Part shown: positions 34,806-47,577 of the stretch, piece by piece
How the letters are laid out: each line of letters starts with the position of its first letter
How positions within the stretch are numbered: the first letter of the stretch is position 1
Assembly (NCBI GenBank): GCA_004802705.1
Contig: SGPL01000059.1
Span: 1 to 64,000, forward strand
Direction: 5' to 3'
Origin: Bondarzewia mesenterica
Taxonomy: Eukaryota > Basidiomycota > Agaricomycetes > Russulales > Bondarzewiaceae
Length of the DNA stretch: 64,000 nucleotides
Translations under genes and position numbers: made by a program
Notes under the pieces: generated by a model
What the model saw: only the letters and a program-made list of their open reading frames with translations
What the model was told of the DNA's origin: nothing
Database searches by the model: none

Positions 34806-37800
34806 TTACAACCTACAGGTGTATGAATGTTGTCGGTGAGCCACNAACAAGATTTAGGAGATAATCACACGCACCCTATCAGNTTCATGAGGGCAAATCC
34901 AAGTGTAGCCACGACCTATACCACGATTAGCCNATATATTCTGCATATAAATCAAAAACACTCACCAGAGCGGCAATGATGCTCGCTGGAACACCGTTCT
35001 TCAAGAAATCGACGTTCGTCAAGTACAATTGGCCCATCTCATCTTCCTGAGTCGCTCTACGGTACCAACTGAGTATCAGAATGGAAGAACAAAAGACAGG
35101 AGATACAACATACGCAGTTTGATTGGGGAACCCCGAGACNGGCATGCCCATACCCGTTGAGCAAATCAGCCCAGTAACAAAGATGAGCAGGTTTGCTTGG
35201 TTGCCCGGAAGATTGCTGCCAACTTCTTTGGCAATCGGTACAAGCAGGACACTTGCGATTGTATGGCTAATGAAAGTCGATATAACCTGCAAGAGCGTAA
35301 TTGAGCTGAAAAACAAAACAAAAATCAGGGAAAGGGAGAGACGCATACCAGGACGACGGCNGAAAGCACAAGGACGANAGTATACAGTGAGAGACCTTCG
35401 ACCAGGTCCCGAATGACAATATCCATTTTCTCAAGCAAACCACTTGAAGTGACGCCTTTCCCGAGGGCAATGCCACCCATAGCAAGAAAAACGACTGTCC
35501 AAAGGAACTGTTCGAAATCATCCTATATATAACACATAAGATGTCACCGTCATGCACAGAACGAGATCTCACCGACTCACCTTCTTCAACACACCAGTCG
35601 CGAAGAATGCCACGACAGGAATGATNGCGATGANACCCATATCTCCCACCCAATCCTCAATTCCCGTCTCAATACACCAAAGCCCGATAGTCAACAGGCA
35701 CACAAAGGTGACCCACCACTGCTTCTTGGTGAAGTTCTCCCTCGTCGGCCGGATGCTCTTAATCTCGAGATATCCCTCACCGTCTGGCAGACGTGAAGGG
35801 CGGTAGGATACGACAAGCAAAAGCCATATCAAAACGATCGAGACGGCAGAGACGGGAAGTGCGACAGCGAACCAGTGCGCCCAATCGACAGGAGGATCCA
35901 TTGCTTGTAGTGTGATCAGGTTTTGAGGAGATGATATTGGTGAGGATTGACCGCCGATGTTAGCTGCCAGGGCAATAGCAAGCTAAGAAATGATGTTAGG
36001 GGACAACCCCATTAAATACATTAACGAAACTTACGATCAAACAAGGGCCGAAGGATGATCGAGGTGGCAATGTTCGGAGAATGGGCTATTGATATTCACA
36101 GAGATGCTTAATAGAGCAATACGGGGGAAGACATGAACGACGTACTTGCACAAGGGTGAAGCATAGAGTCGGCGCGGCGACATTGCTTCGAATCTTATCA
36201 GAATATTGAAAAAGTCAGCGATGATATGAAGACATACCTGATCCACATACTGGCGAAGCATGCGACGCACATAACTGCCAGCAACACAACACTTGGTTGC
36301 GTTCCGGCAAGGCTTAATACACGAGTGATGAGGATGCGATCGATGTTCGTCTTCGAAAGTGCCGAGGCAATGGTAAATCCGCCTATCAGTAGCATAATCG
36401 TTGGGGAAAACATGACAGAGAAAATCCATCTATGCATAGCATTCCGTTAGAAGACGGAAATCTGAAGATCGTGAAATTAGCACACTTCGTAGCATCAGGT
36501 GTACTAAGTCTCTGCTCGCCATCTGGCGAGCGTATAGCTTGGAGCCAAACAAGCAGAAGGGGTATCATCATCGACGTCACAAACAGAGGAATAGCCTAGA
36601 CACGAGTTTGTCAGGCAGGGGGGTACAGCGAATCATAATAACGCACCTCAGTCGCCCACAAGATCGTTGCAAACACCAAAATAGCAAAGCATCTATTCGC
36701 TTCCACACCGTTGACAGTCTGCACGTTCAAGAGGACCAAAAACACCAGGACGGCCAAAGCTACCCATATGCGCCTTCTGCTAATGCGCAATTTCCCCACA
36801 GGCGTCTGCACCTCAACCTCTTTCTCATCTATGATGCCTACGGGAGCACCTAATGGGGTACTTCCGTCTCCTCGCCGCTCCCTCCCAATCATTGTGCGCC
36901 AGACGGTATCACGCTCCCATGCGATGTGCTCACGCAGATGCAGTTTGAGCTGTCTCTGCGCAGCGGACACGTCACCGCGCGTAACACATTTCGCGTACAG
37001 ATGAAGGAGGGTAGATTGCATATCGGAAAGAAGAGACCTGGAGGTGGCATTGAACGGAGGTTTCGGCTCTAGGATGTCGTGTAGATAGTGTGCTTGTAAC
37101 TGATCGAAAAGCGGGGACGGCAATTGTAAGTAACATCCCAAATAGTCTCGTCAAAGGACCTACCGAACTCTCAGTCACTTTGTCGTACCTATGCAAACTT
37201 TATAAATGGCTGACGGGGGATGTTTTGATGATACATACTTTTTGAGGATCTTGCGGAATCCCGAGTAGTTCAACTCTACATAAGAACGAAGCGACGAGAT
37301 TTGGTTATACAGGTTGGTGATACGTCTCTTGAACAACAATTGCGTGTCCATTGCATAATTTGACTTCGACGTCCAGATAGTGTCGTTTGCCTGTAGGTTC
37401 TGCGTAGCTGTGTGCGGGGAAGTAATCGATACAATGCTATCGCGCAATTTGTTTGCGATTGCGCGAGCAGTACTTGGAGACTTGCTGCGGCTCTTGCTCT
37501 TGTGTGCACGAGCGCCTTGAGGGAGATCATCAATTAATGGCAGCTGGGCCTGCTGTTGGCGCAAAGAAGCCAGCGAGACTTCAAGGTCGGCATTTTCCTC
37601 TGTCGAAGAAATGCTGACACGGCGCGCGATGGGCGAAACCTCTGACATTTGACTGTCTCCGGCTGGAACTGTGCATTACCTTTCAGGGTGCTGTGCAAGA
37701 AAATCAGCAGCGACGAAATACCTGTGAAAATGCCTGACGATCCGACATTGACTGGCTTCCCCACAGAACTTGATTGTCTCCGGCGCCGCCTGGAAGTACT

Positions 37801-38350
37801 CCCAGTCCCCTGATGCTCCCGACTCCTCTCCAAAGTCTGCCAATAGTCTGCATCTTCGTCTTCCTCATCCTCATCCCAATCCCCTTCCGCATCAACATAC
37901 AATCTTTCGATGAGTCCAAGCTCATCCTGCTCCTTCACCAGTTGCTCCAGCTCGGAGAGCTCCTCTAACAGCTCTTTCTCCTGTTGCGAAAAGAACGAAG
38001 AAACCTTGCGCAGCTCAGAGTCTAGCAAAGGCTGAAAGAGCACATCTGTATCGGGCGATGCAAAACTCCGTCCAACGAGGGATGTATGCTCAGTAGCAGC
38101 CTCGATGTCGTGGGCCTGCATGCGCGCATCCTGCTGCTGCTTCTCTAGCTGGTATATATATTTCTTGAGAGAATCATAACTGAAAATACTTCCAGATCAA
38201 AACTTCCGGCAAATAGGCAAAGGAAGACGTACGCAATATACTCATCCCACCAGTCCACGACCGCATTGAATTTCAGGGATGAGCTGTCAAAGGGACTGAT
38301 ACACAAAAGTGAACAGTCACACGAGCGCTTGCGACACACCTAAACTTCAT
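34806..38350 (-). CDS. Low-affinity phosphate transporter with SPX domain (Pho87/Pho90/Pho91-like)
   Basis: Minus strand, many exons. The start at 38350 gives MKFS, and the next exon LKFNAVVDWWDEYIAYDSLK, the canonical N-terminus of SPX domains, which bind inositol pyrophosphates. The SPX part runs about 300 residues with an acidic insert (DWDEDEEDEDADYW) and ends in NYSGFRKILKKYDKVTES. A permease of the DASS/SLC13 (citrate-sodium symporter) superfamily follows with about 12 membrane helices. Recognisable blocks are RRIWVALAVLVFLVLLNVQT, CFAILVFATILWATE, AIPLFVTSMMIP, PTIMLLIGGFTIASALSKT and ICSTGMGM then FPNQTAYV. The protein appears to end FALM-x-LIGL. It is expected in the plasma membrane (Pho87/90) or vacuole membrane (Pho91); the sequence does not decide which. 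Ns occur in the last third. The SPX domain implies control by phosphate status. Confidence 0.88.
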
Positions 38351-41300
38351 GGCAAACTTTGCAATGTCAAATGCGTGGTCGGTTGTCCTGCCGCCAATAA
38401 CCCGAAGTGGTATCTGCTCAACAACTTCGACACGATCTGCCGTCGCAGCTTGATCCCTGCGTAGGGAGAAGGAGGTTGGCAAAGAAAATGGAGAAATACT
38501 GGCAAAAAGGAAGGCCGCAGTAGCCCAACGATGTCACTGGGAAGTTTCAAGCAGCTACTAGAAGAACCGAAGCCAAAGTCAGGCGTGATGATCGATGAGC
38601 GCGTGAGGAGGTAATCAATGCACGTGAGTCAACGCGCACGTGCCAGCTTGAGCTGGTTGTTGACATGTTGACGCGATACTCTCTCAGAGTCATAGTCTGA
38701 GCTTAATAAAAAAGTAATTTACCAAGCGTACGTGTAAAGGGGTTTTTGGAAGACATACTGTGATACAAAACAGTCGACGAGTGACGTTCCTGGTATGCAC
38801 GCAGCACTGGTAAGCGATACGTACAGAGCCGCACAGATTGATAACTTATGGATTCAGGAATCTCAGTCTCATTGTACCTTCACTCCTGAGCTGTCAGATA
38901 CGGCCTTCCGAATATCCCGCGAGACTATTTTTATTCTCAAATCTTACCCATGATACATGAAACCGCGATTTGAACCAAAAATACTTGATTAATATTCTCA
39001 CATGTTGCTTCTATCTTTCTCGCGCGGATCGTGAGTAGATCGAAAGACGGTATCCGAAGTAGGTCAGCTAGTCTGCTAAATAAATGTGGCCTCGTTCCAC
39101 CTCAAGGCCTTCAGGATGGCTGCTCCTCGCTGAGGGTTCCATTGGAGGCTTGATTTGCCGGTGGCGGTACCAAATTGTACTGATTGTTCTGGGTACTGTT
39201 TTCCAAACAAGGAAAGTGTAGTGTTCCTCCACTGTATGTAGCTAGATCGTCGAGTGCTCAATGTGGAGGCCTGCACCTCCGCGAGACAACACCGCCGAAA
39301 AGTCGCCGCAAGTGATCATACACCATCGATACCAGACTCACCAGAGTTGACTGTTTTGTGGGAATGCGAACCAAATTCAAAACTCAGCTTGAACCGCAAA
39401 AAATCTTGCATCTGTACAGCAGGTAGATGTCTAAAGCTAGGCAGCGTCGCATCGGACCTTTTGTGAAGGTCTCTAAGGTATAGCTATTCCAGAGTTCAGC
39501 AACAACGCACAGACCAGCACAGACCCTGTGCCCACAACTAGCAATTTCGCCCGAGGAATTATACCCATCGACTTACTTTTATGTACAATGCGAAACCTCC
39601 AGATCATCCCAAGAAGTCTCCGTCAAAGTTCCACGCCAATCTATAATTTCGAGATTCAGTAACACTGTGGCAATGTCTTCATAAATGATTGTAGAACAGC
39701 TGGCCGCCGGGTTGGGTAAACGCAAGTGCCAACAGAAAGTTGACGAGGTCATGCACTGCCGTGAGGTTCTCAGTCGCTCGTAACCAGAACCTGGGGATGA
39801 GCAAGGAAGTATACGTAGATCGCTGCTTCGTTCCGTCATTGACGCGATTTTCACGGATTACGAGACCTGTGAATATTTATACCACCATCATGTGTGTGAG
39901 GGAAATCGGTGAAAGTCACATACCTAATGAATCGCAGTCTTACGATCCAGGAGTTGAGTGAGTTCAAGATGTACATCTCTAGCCCATCAACGCTTCAGCA
40001 GCCACATCATCAAGCGGACATCGAAACGGTACCCATGTAATGTTACCATCACACTGACAGTTCTTTTTGAGGCAAAGCATCCGCTAGATGAGCGACTTAG
40101 TCATAGAGAAAGTCTGGCCGAGAGAAAGTCTGGCCGGGAGAAACGCTCGCTTTGTTGAAAAGAAGCACATGAAAAAGGCGAAGCTCCAGAACGCCAGAGC
40201 CGCTAGAGTCGCAAATTAATAATTTATAATACCGACTCACCTTTCGTTGTTGAGTTCGCATGCGGGCCAACCATCTTCAACTACCCAAGCGAACAAGTAA
40301 ACATCAATTATCCAGCCGATTTGTACTCACCAGCCACGGTTCAATCATGATGAGCCTTCCAGGTTGCCTGCTGACCCTTGACCGTCCCGCGATAATGTCA
40401 GGTGAGCCCCGGTAGAGGAAGAACGAACTAGACCAACCGTTGGTTATCTATCTGCACACCTGATTCCAAAGTGTGTTGAGGAGCATAGCGAGCGTTCCCT
40501 GCCTCGTTTACAAAAAGCTACGTCGGACGCCAGTCAAGTCAGAGTCTATGTCAAATGTCGACACCCAATGCATATTCTGTCGTCGTCGTCGTTGCTGCCG
40601 CCGCTGCTCGGAAATCAAAGCCGTCGAGACTTGGTCGAGACAGTATAGTCGTACAGCAGGACCCACCCAAGATCCACCCCTATTGCGGCTCAAGGAACAC
40701 TCAGGCTTTCAGGCCTCAGGGGCAATGAAGCTTAATGAAGCTCCATAAGGTGGCAATCTGTGGCAACACACACATACTAGGCACGGGGTCCGATGAACCT
40801 TACCTCTGAAGTTTTCTGGAACCCTTGACAGAAGCGGCATTAGTGAGATTGTACATAGACCACTTCTCGAGTATACAAATGTTCGAGGGACGGCACTGGA
40901 TGACTTTTCGTATAGTAGGATCCAGAGCGGTCAATTCCGGCTTGAAGACACGCGTTCAGGCCGTCGAACACGTCTGGAAGTTGGGCATAGATGTGCTCGC
41001 AGGATGGCGGAGTCGAAAAGGTGAACCCTATCGGGGAGGTGCGCTGCAAGCGGGATATATGAATTTCTATTCTGTAACACGAATCTGGGGGGTGCCCCCT
41101 CCAGACAATCGATCTGAAAGAGGGGCGACTTGAACCAAAAATCTAGCCGCTCATCAGCCGACTGCGGCCATCCTCTGGTGGGTGCAGATATGTCATTTAA
41201 AAACTGTTCCAGGTGAGCTACGAAAAGTTACCCACTTACTGGCATACGATGTTCTGAAAGAGACAGCGTTGACCAGATGAATTCACTCGTCCATACGGTC

Positions 41301-43811
41301 AACAGCTCGTACTTGCCATTCATTAGGTCATTTTGCATGAAAAGTGGGCAGACAATGTTCAAGGTGGGTACCGGGTTTAGCGTTTACTTCACTTTTCTTG
41401 ATCGAACCTCCGATTCTACAAATTCAAGAGAAAATTTTAGTGTGCGATTCCAACGCGGGTCACTCACTATGGGGTCATTGCCATTTCGAGTCCAATGCAG
41501 GGCTATCCAAGTGAATGTGTGCATATCTGAGGCGGTGAACTGACCGTTTCGAAAGACTTGGAAAGCGAGTAGGTACATACATAGTTGCTGCTCACGCGGA
41601 ACAGACGAGCGGGAACCGTATACCAAATTTGGAAACTGATTTGTTGGAAGGAAGCATCTTCGCGCGCACTCACTACGGTCCCTGAGCTTCCCTGAGCTCC
41701 ACGTACTTGACGACGCAACTCGAACGGTATTTGAGAGGCTGATTGTTCTCCCTCGACTACTTACACCGAACATCCGCCGACTCGGAGAGACTTCTTCGAC
41801 GGCCAATTCAAAACCCCTCCAACGCGCTCAGTGCCCAGCTTCTGCGATTGCAATGTAACCTTACAAGGGCGCCTGCGTGGGACCCCCCGCCGCAATCTTT
41901 TCCGAGGGGATCTGGTTTGGCAGGCGCGCGCCCATGCACAGGGATCAAGGGATTCAGTACCGTCATCAGACCTCGAGCCCGTGGGGCACGGGCAACCGTT
42001 CGTGGCAGTCGCAGTTTTCGAACCCTGCTACGCTTAGGCACCACGCCGGCGGCGTACTTAGTCATTTCTCGACGCCTGCCAGAGTCGCGCTTGGTTGTTT
42101 GTCGCACTTGGATGGCGGCAGCGCCCCTGTCGGCCCCGTCTTCGGCACCGCACCGTGGTCCCCTTATCACCCCACCTCGGTTCTCCAGGGTTCTCCCAGA
42201 CGTGCTTGTGTCTTTCCGCTTTTCTCCGTGCATTTGTGGACGGCGAGCGCATCAGCAATCGAGAATGCCCAACTCCGAGTCGAGAGCGGTTCGTGATCCC
42301 TTTCGTATTTTGCAATGTGCGTAAGCATTCCTTACGTATAGTCACCGTGCACTCCATGCTTCTGCTCGGAGTGTGACCCTTGCCGCGACCGTGCCGCGAC
42401 TGCCATAACACGCACGCACCTGGTGACGCTGCATCTGCGTCAGACTGGGTGGACCCACGAGGACCGTCTCGAAGGTTAAATCGTGACCCTAGACGTGCGA
42501 CTCCGACGGATCATCCCTCGAGCTCTCGATACCAATCAGTGGGCGTCCTGGATCTGATTTGGACAACTGTGCCCCACAGGCCCAAAGGAACAACTTGTGC
42601 GGGGCAACGCATGCAGCTCGGCCCCGGACCCTCGTTCCTGCACGATAGCTTGAAGTTCCCATCGACGTGCAACCACACTTATATTTGTACCACTCCTCCT
42701 CATTCAACGGGCCCCTCGGTGCCGGCGGAAGGAACGGTAGACGACGGCGCCGGTTGGACGCTCGAATTCTCAGAACAGGTAAGAACCTTGTTTGGTCCTC
42801 GAGCCCTCCACGCTCGAGCTCTCGAGCTCTGATCGATCAAGGAAGTCGAAGCACAGCGCTGCAGTGACCAAACTTACTTATCGTTCGCGGGAGCGAGCTG
42901 TGCGTTCGGGCCTGTTTGACCGCATTCGTGTACGAGAATGGCCACGGCCAATGATGCCAGTGAAACAATGTTGCGACCCGGCCAGGTTCCCCTGTATCTT
43001 CAGAACCTGCACGTACCTCGGGTTCGTGAGTTATCGATATGCCGCTGCCTTCTTATTACTTGTTCGAGGAGCGCGGGCTCCGGATCCTGGGAGGCAAGCC
43101 AAATAGTTCTGATCAAACCAGGGACTCGCGACCACATGTGCGCACGCGTGCCAGGAGCACTCCAATGGCATTGGTGAACCTTGGTCTGTCCTGGTCTGTC
43201 CCAGACCAACACATTACGTCGAGGGTCTCCAGGAGCCCTGATAAAGTCTACATGCAAAGACAATAAGTAAGTCCCGTACCAACGATGTGGATACCGTTGC
43301 GGGGACATGTGTGAATCGCGTCCAAATTTGGAGCAGGTACAAATATATTGCTGCAGCTCCATGCCAGTGGCCGCAAACACCTGACCTGCCCACTGTACAT
43401 GACTATATCCGATAAAGTGTAGACGGTGCCTCGAGTATCCTATGCAAGGTGTGGGTATTAGAGAAGTAAAAAAAGACCATTGGTCGTGTCTTGAAGCCAG
43501 CCTCAAGCATGCAATCATAGTAAGTACGCGTATGTTACAATTTTCGTTGTCAAACGTGCCGGGAATCATATATCGCAAGCTGCTAACAACAAACACTATG
43601 TGGGATTCATCACCAAGAGTATACGGGACCAAAAGCAAACTGTAGGATATCGTGAACACAAGCCGTCCAACCAAAAAAATCGAGAAATAAGAAAAGTAAG
43701 GCATTACACGCGCGGCGTCAACAAATATACGTACTTCAATAGATAGATATACAGCAAAGAAGGAAGAAGGAAGAACGGGAGTAAGGGTGGGGACCTTCAA
43801 GCCGGCAGGCT
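38351..43811. other. 5.4-kb region without a supported gene
   Basis: Both strands were read. Possible minus-strand fragments at 39579-39854, 40508-40693 and 41384-41806 (for example QFQIWYTVPARLF and FRNGQFTASDMHTFTWIALH) have splice-like ends but do not join into one protein I know. The part from 41800 to 43000 is GC-rich with several CTCGAG/GAGCTC palindromes. At 43183-43211 a hairpin has arms TTGGTCTG and CAGACCAA. It could contain an unrecognised multi-exon gene or a decayed one. Confidence 0.4.
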
Positions 43812-46045
43812 CTACCACGGGCGAACAGGGTGCGAACAGACATCACCGGCACGATGGGGATCTGCAACAACATCGTGATACTGCCGTCGGGACTCGACCT
43901 CTTCCCTTCCCCGGAACCGAATCCCCACCTGTTCTGATTTCCGTTCGCCGCGCCCAGGGCCCGCGCTGTACCCTGCAGCAGCTGACCAATCCGTTCCGCT
44001 CCCGCTGCTACTGACGGACTGCCCGGCAGGTGTCCACCGCGCGCCGCGCAGATGCTGTTCTGTGGTCATGGGCGGATTTAGCATGGGCGCGGGCATACGG
44101 ACGACGTCGAGGGGGGGTTCGCCGGATTGCGGCGTCGCGGGGGAGATCGGTGAGGGATCGATCGGGGAGATCCCGTCGTTGGTCGAGGACGAAAAGGACG
44201 CGGGAGGGGACGGGATCGCGGTGATGAGATGCGATGGCGGGCGGTTGCCCCCATCTCTCATCGGGCGCTCGGGGTAGGCTGGCGTTTTCGCGCGCACTGA
44301 GGCGGAAGACCATGACGTTGATAAGGGCGTTGCTTCCATGTTTCTGTATGCAGAATAAAGTTGGTGGTGGCGATGACCCGTGTGGAAGGACCGATCAGCG
44401 GACGTGTTCGTAAAAATGTAAAAATGGAATCGCGTACGCTTTGCACGGTGGGACGGATAGCGATCGTCGGCGCTCCCACAATTGGTCCGCATTGGGCGGA
44501 CGAAAGCCCTCGGAGCTATCATTGTGAGCCGCTCGCAAGCGCTGGAGAACCGCTCTCGAGTCGTTGTGTGGGGATAGCTTGGAGAGATCGGCTAGGTAAG
44601 AGATGGGAGGAAGTGAGAACGATGCCTGGCGGATGATGTTCTGTTCGCTCGGCAGGTGAATTGGAGGTAGCGTTATCCTTTCCGAGTTGGCGAGCTGGCG
44701 AAGACCGGGGAAGGAAGAGGGAGGTGGGAACGTGTTTAACGGAGCGCCAGCTGAAGAAGACTTGCTCGAAGCGAAAGACGCTAAGGACGCCGATGAGGGC
44801 GGCCCAGGGTAAGGCGAATACCGAGGGTGCTGGCTGTGCGCACGACCTACAGGGATCCGGTCTACACCGCCATCGGCAGAGAACGACCCTGTCGGTGCTG
44901 AAGTGGACAAGTATGGGATATGGGGATGCGGCTGTTGCTGTATTATATGCCCTGTTTTAGAATAATCAGGGGGTGAGCAAGACGATGCTCCGTGGCGTAA
45001 AAGGGGAGGTAGAGGTTGGCTGCCCGACTTGAGAGGATGAGGTGGTATCGATGATATGACGGTCCAACCGTCCTGAGGTGCACTCAAAGCACCCACGCCA
45101 GACAGACCACCGTGTGGTATCTGCGTGTTGCGCCGAGAACGGCGACGGCCTTGTCCATTTGGGACAACCTGCCCGAAACCAGGCTGGTCGGGAGACAAGC
45201 ATGTGCTAGGGAACGTTGGTCTAGCAAAGAAATTTGATTTAATGAGGGCATGGGGGATGCGGCAAAGATGCGGCTCACCCAAATAATGGTACAAGGTCGT
45301 GACGGATAGGCCATGCCACGCTGAAAAAACGAGTCGGTTCAAGCTGACGTACAGAGGAAAGAAGGAAAAGGTAGCCTTACCGACGGGACAAACGTAGGGC
45401 AACCTGCAGGCAGAATGGTTAGCCCGAAGACGAACACTCGCTGCGAAGGAAATACCTCGTAGGGCATCCATGTCCCCTGAATTTTGAGATATCCGCCGCG
45501 TACTCTGCGAATTTGTGAGGCCAAATCCGGCTGCGATTCTATCATTTTCACGATGTCCGCTACACGCAGAACGGGCGCGGCTAAGTCGAAGGCTAGAAGC
45601 GTGATAAGAAGCGGTTCATAATACCTTTGGAGTTTCCCAAAGCTGGTGGAAACCGTCAGTGCCTCATTTCGGATGGGTATTCCGCAAGCAACGAGCAACG
45701 CACCTTTCCAAATTCCAGTCCAAAGGATGTAGCCATCGTCAGCGTCCATCATGATCCACTGACTATTCAGTGGATATTCAAAGACGGGTCTGTGATGGAG
45801 TCGGCATCGTCGCATACAGAATGAACGGATGGATTCGTGGCGAAACGTACATATATCCTCGAGGATCATTGCTTGTGATATATCTGCTTTTCGTGACATG
45901 GTGATTAAGACTCGCGTACGGCCGAAACCGAGGGCCTGTGGTCGAAGACTCCTGCGGGGGAGAAGGAAAGGTGTCCTAGACGGGCTTGAGATGAACGTCT
46001 AGGGGGAAGGCGTCGGAAACAAACCTGGAGCACTCCGGTGGTCAT
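43812..46045 (-). CDS. APSES/KilA-N-type transcription factor
   Basis: Minus strand. Exon 1 is 46025-46045 (MTTGVLQ) and exon 2 is 45851-45951; exon 3 starts at 45789 and short exons follow to about 45410. The spliced N-terminal part reads RYITSNDPRGYIPVFEYPLN, then WIMMDADDGYILWTGIWKAL, then ADIVKMIESQPDLASQIRRV, then RGGYLKIQGTWMPYEVA. The GGY-x-K-x-QGTW-x-P-x-E-x-A signature is the KilA-N/APSES DNA-binding fold of fungal regulators (StuA, Mbp1/Swi4 group). PTFPSTCLSPDQPGFGQVV with a basic patch (GRRRSRR) comes next. The rest is a long Ser/Pro-rich region, and a final exon (from 44352 down to 43812) joins after VPPCKA. No ankyrin repeats are seen, so it is closer to StuA-like than Mbp1-like proteins. 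Nuclear; target genes unknown. Confidence 0.75.
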
Positions 46046-47577
46046 GTCGATGGGTGGGGGAGAGAAACAAGGAGAGCGCGGGCGAGTTTGCCTTTGGTAC
46101 AATCACGAAATGGCGACCACTTAAATACCCGGGGCCAGGAAAGCNAGGCGAGTAGGGCAAAAAAAAAGGCAGAGAACGCCAGGCACTGTGATGTGGCTAG
46201 AAGAGAAACAGCATTAAGGGTCACACGCGTGTTCGGGTGAGGGGGGAAGGAAAGGAGATGGAGGGGATGGAGGGGGGGGGTTATAAGCTCGGAGGCGGCG
46301 TCTGTCGGGAACCGGAATTCCCAAGGGTGGAACGGGGCAGAGACCATTTACGGAGTCTGAGAGGAGTGGTTGGCAACACCCAATATAAACCGTCTTCTTC
46401 ACCCGAAAATCACTCGTCTTCTTTCCAAGGCACCGAAGCGGCTTCCGTCGGCCCGCGCCCGTCTCCCTTCGCGGAACTTTCTCCGACCCCGGAAACTCCG
46501 CAATATTGGAAACTCACCACGTGCTCCCGGAACCGCCGCGGCAAACCCTCGACCACCACTGCCTCGAAATTGACTGTACAAGTCAATATCATAGGATCCG
46601 AGTTGTCCACTCGTCTCATCACAAGGCCACCGTGTCCCTCGCGGACGCCGCCCACAACTTCCTCCTCTCTCCCTCCCCTTTTCCGGCCCAATTGCTGTAT
46701 TCACCGGTGCTCGGCGACATTCAATGTCCATGGCGCGTGGTCGGGCTTCGGCGGGGGCACTTTGTAATACGAGGCGGACTGGGCCTCCCACGCGTGGAAT
46801 ATAGGTTCAATCGCGAGCTTTCCCCGAAGTGGCCTGGCGTGGTGCTCCGTTGGACCAAGATCCCTGCCGCCAGATACGCACGTCGTCGAAGACACCCCAG
46901 AACAGCAACACACACCCGGTTCGTTCTCGCACGAGGCTCGCACAAATTCATGCTCGAAGCCACCGATCAAGCTTAGACTGGTCCACCGAATCGCCCCTTG
47001 AACTTTTTCATGGTCGTACCACTCCGCTTTTGGGACCTGGAACGTGAAACGCACAGAAATTCGTTCGTAACCGCATCAACACCGTTGTCGACACTCTTCC
47101 ATCCGCATCGGCCACTGGCCTCCACTGGCGTGCCCTCGGTGATTCACTACAGTATCCACTAGTATCCACTGGCGTCGAGTCTGATCAACAAGCCACAACG
47201 GCGCTTTTATGGGCTCGGATAAGATACAAGGTTTCGTGTACGGCTGCGCATGGGTGCCTTGATCGCCCGAGGATAGTTACCTATTGTCCAACGATAGCGT
47301 AGACGTCACGGGGCGATATTTTACTTGCGGACCTGCGACACGATCGGATGGCTTCGGACGTATATTCGCAGGGACGGCACTGGACGGCACTGCACCGCCC
47401 AAGGCCCATCTGGTCCCGTTTGCCCTCTCTCGACTGCAGCCAACAACTATTCGCGTCCAATTTCAATATCCGACACGGTCCTGGGACATCAGATAAGTAA
47501 CACACAAACTATAAAAACATCGCGTCCCCAATGGGTCTACACGCGTGATGGGGAGATTCTCCTTGGTCCAAAGACAA
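46046..47577. other. intergenic region
   Basis: 1.5 kb upstream of the APSES-type gene and downstream of ornithine decarboxylase. It contains a purine-rich run at 46240-46280 and a short direct repeat (TATCCACT, twice near 47150-47172). Open frames here lack motifs. Confidence 0.4.

Noticed and set aside
41503..41806. Fragment QFQIWYTVPARLF as part of a seven-helix receptor
   Set aside because: No further helices in phase and no family signature; too weak to name.
46237..46791. Overlapping open frames on both strands upstream of the APSES-type gene
   Set aside because: Low-complexity, GC-rich composition with no splice support; more likely leader and promoter.
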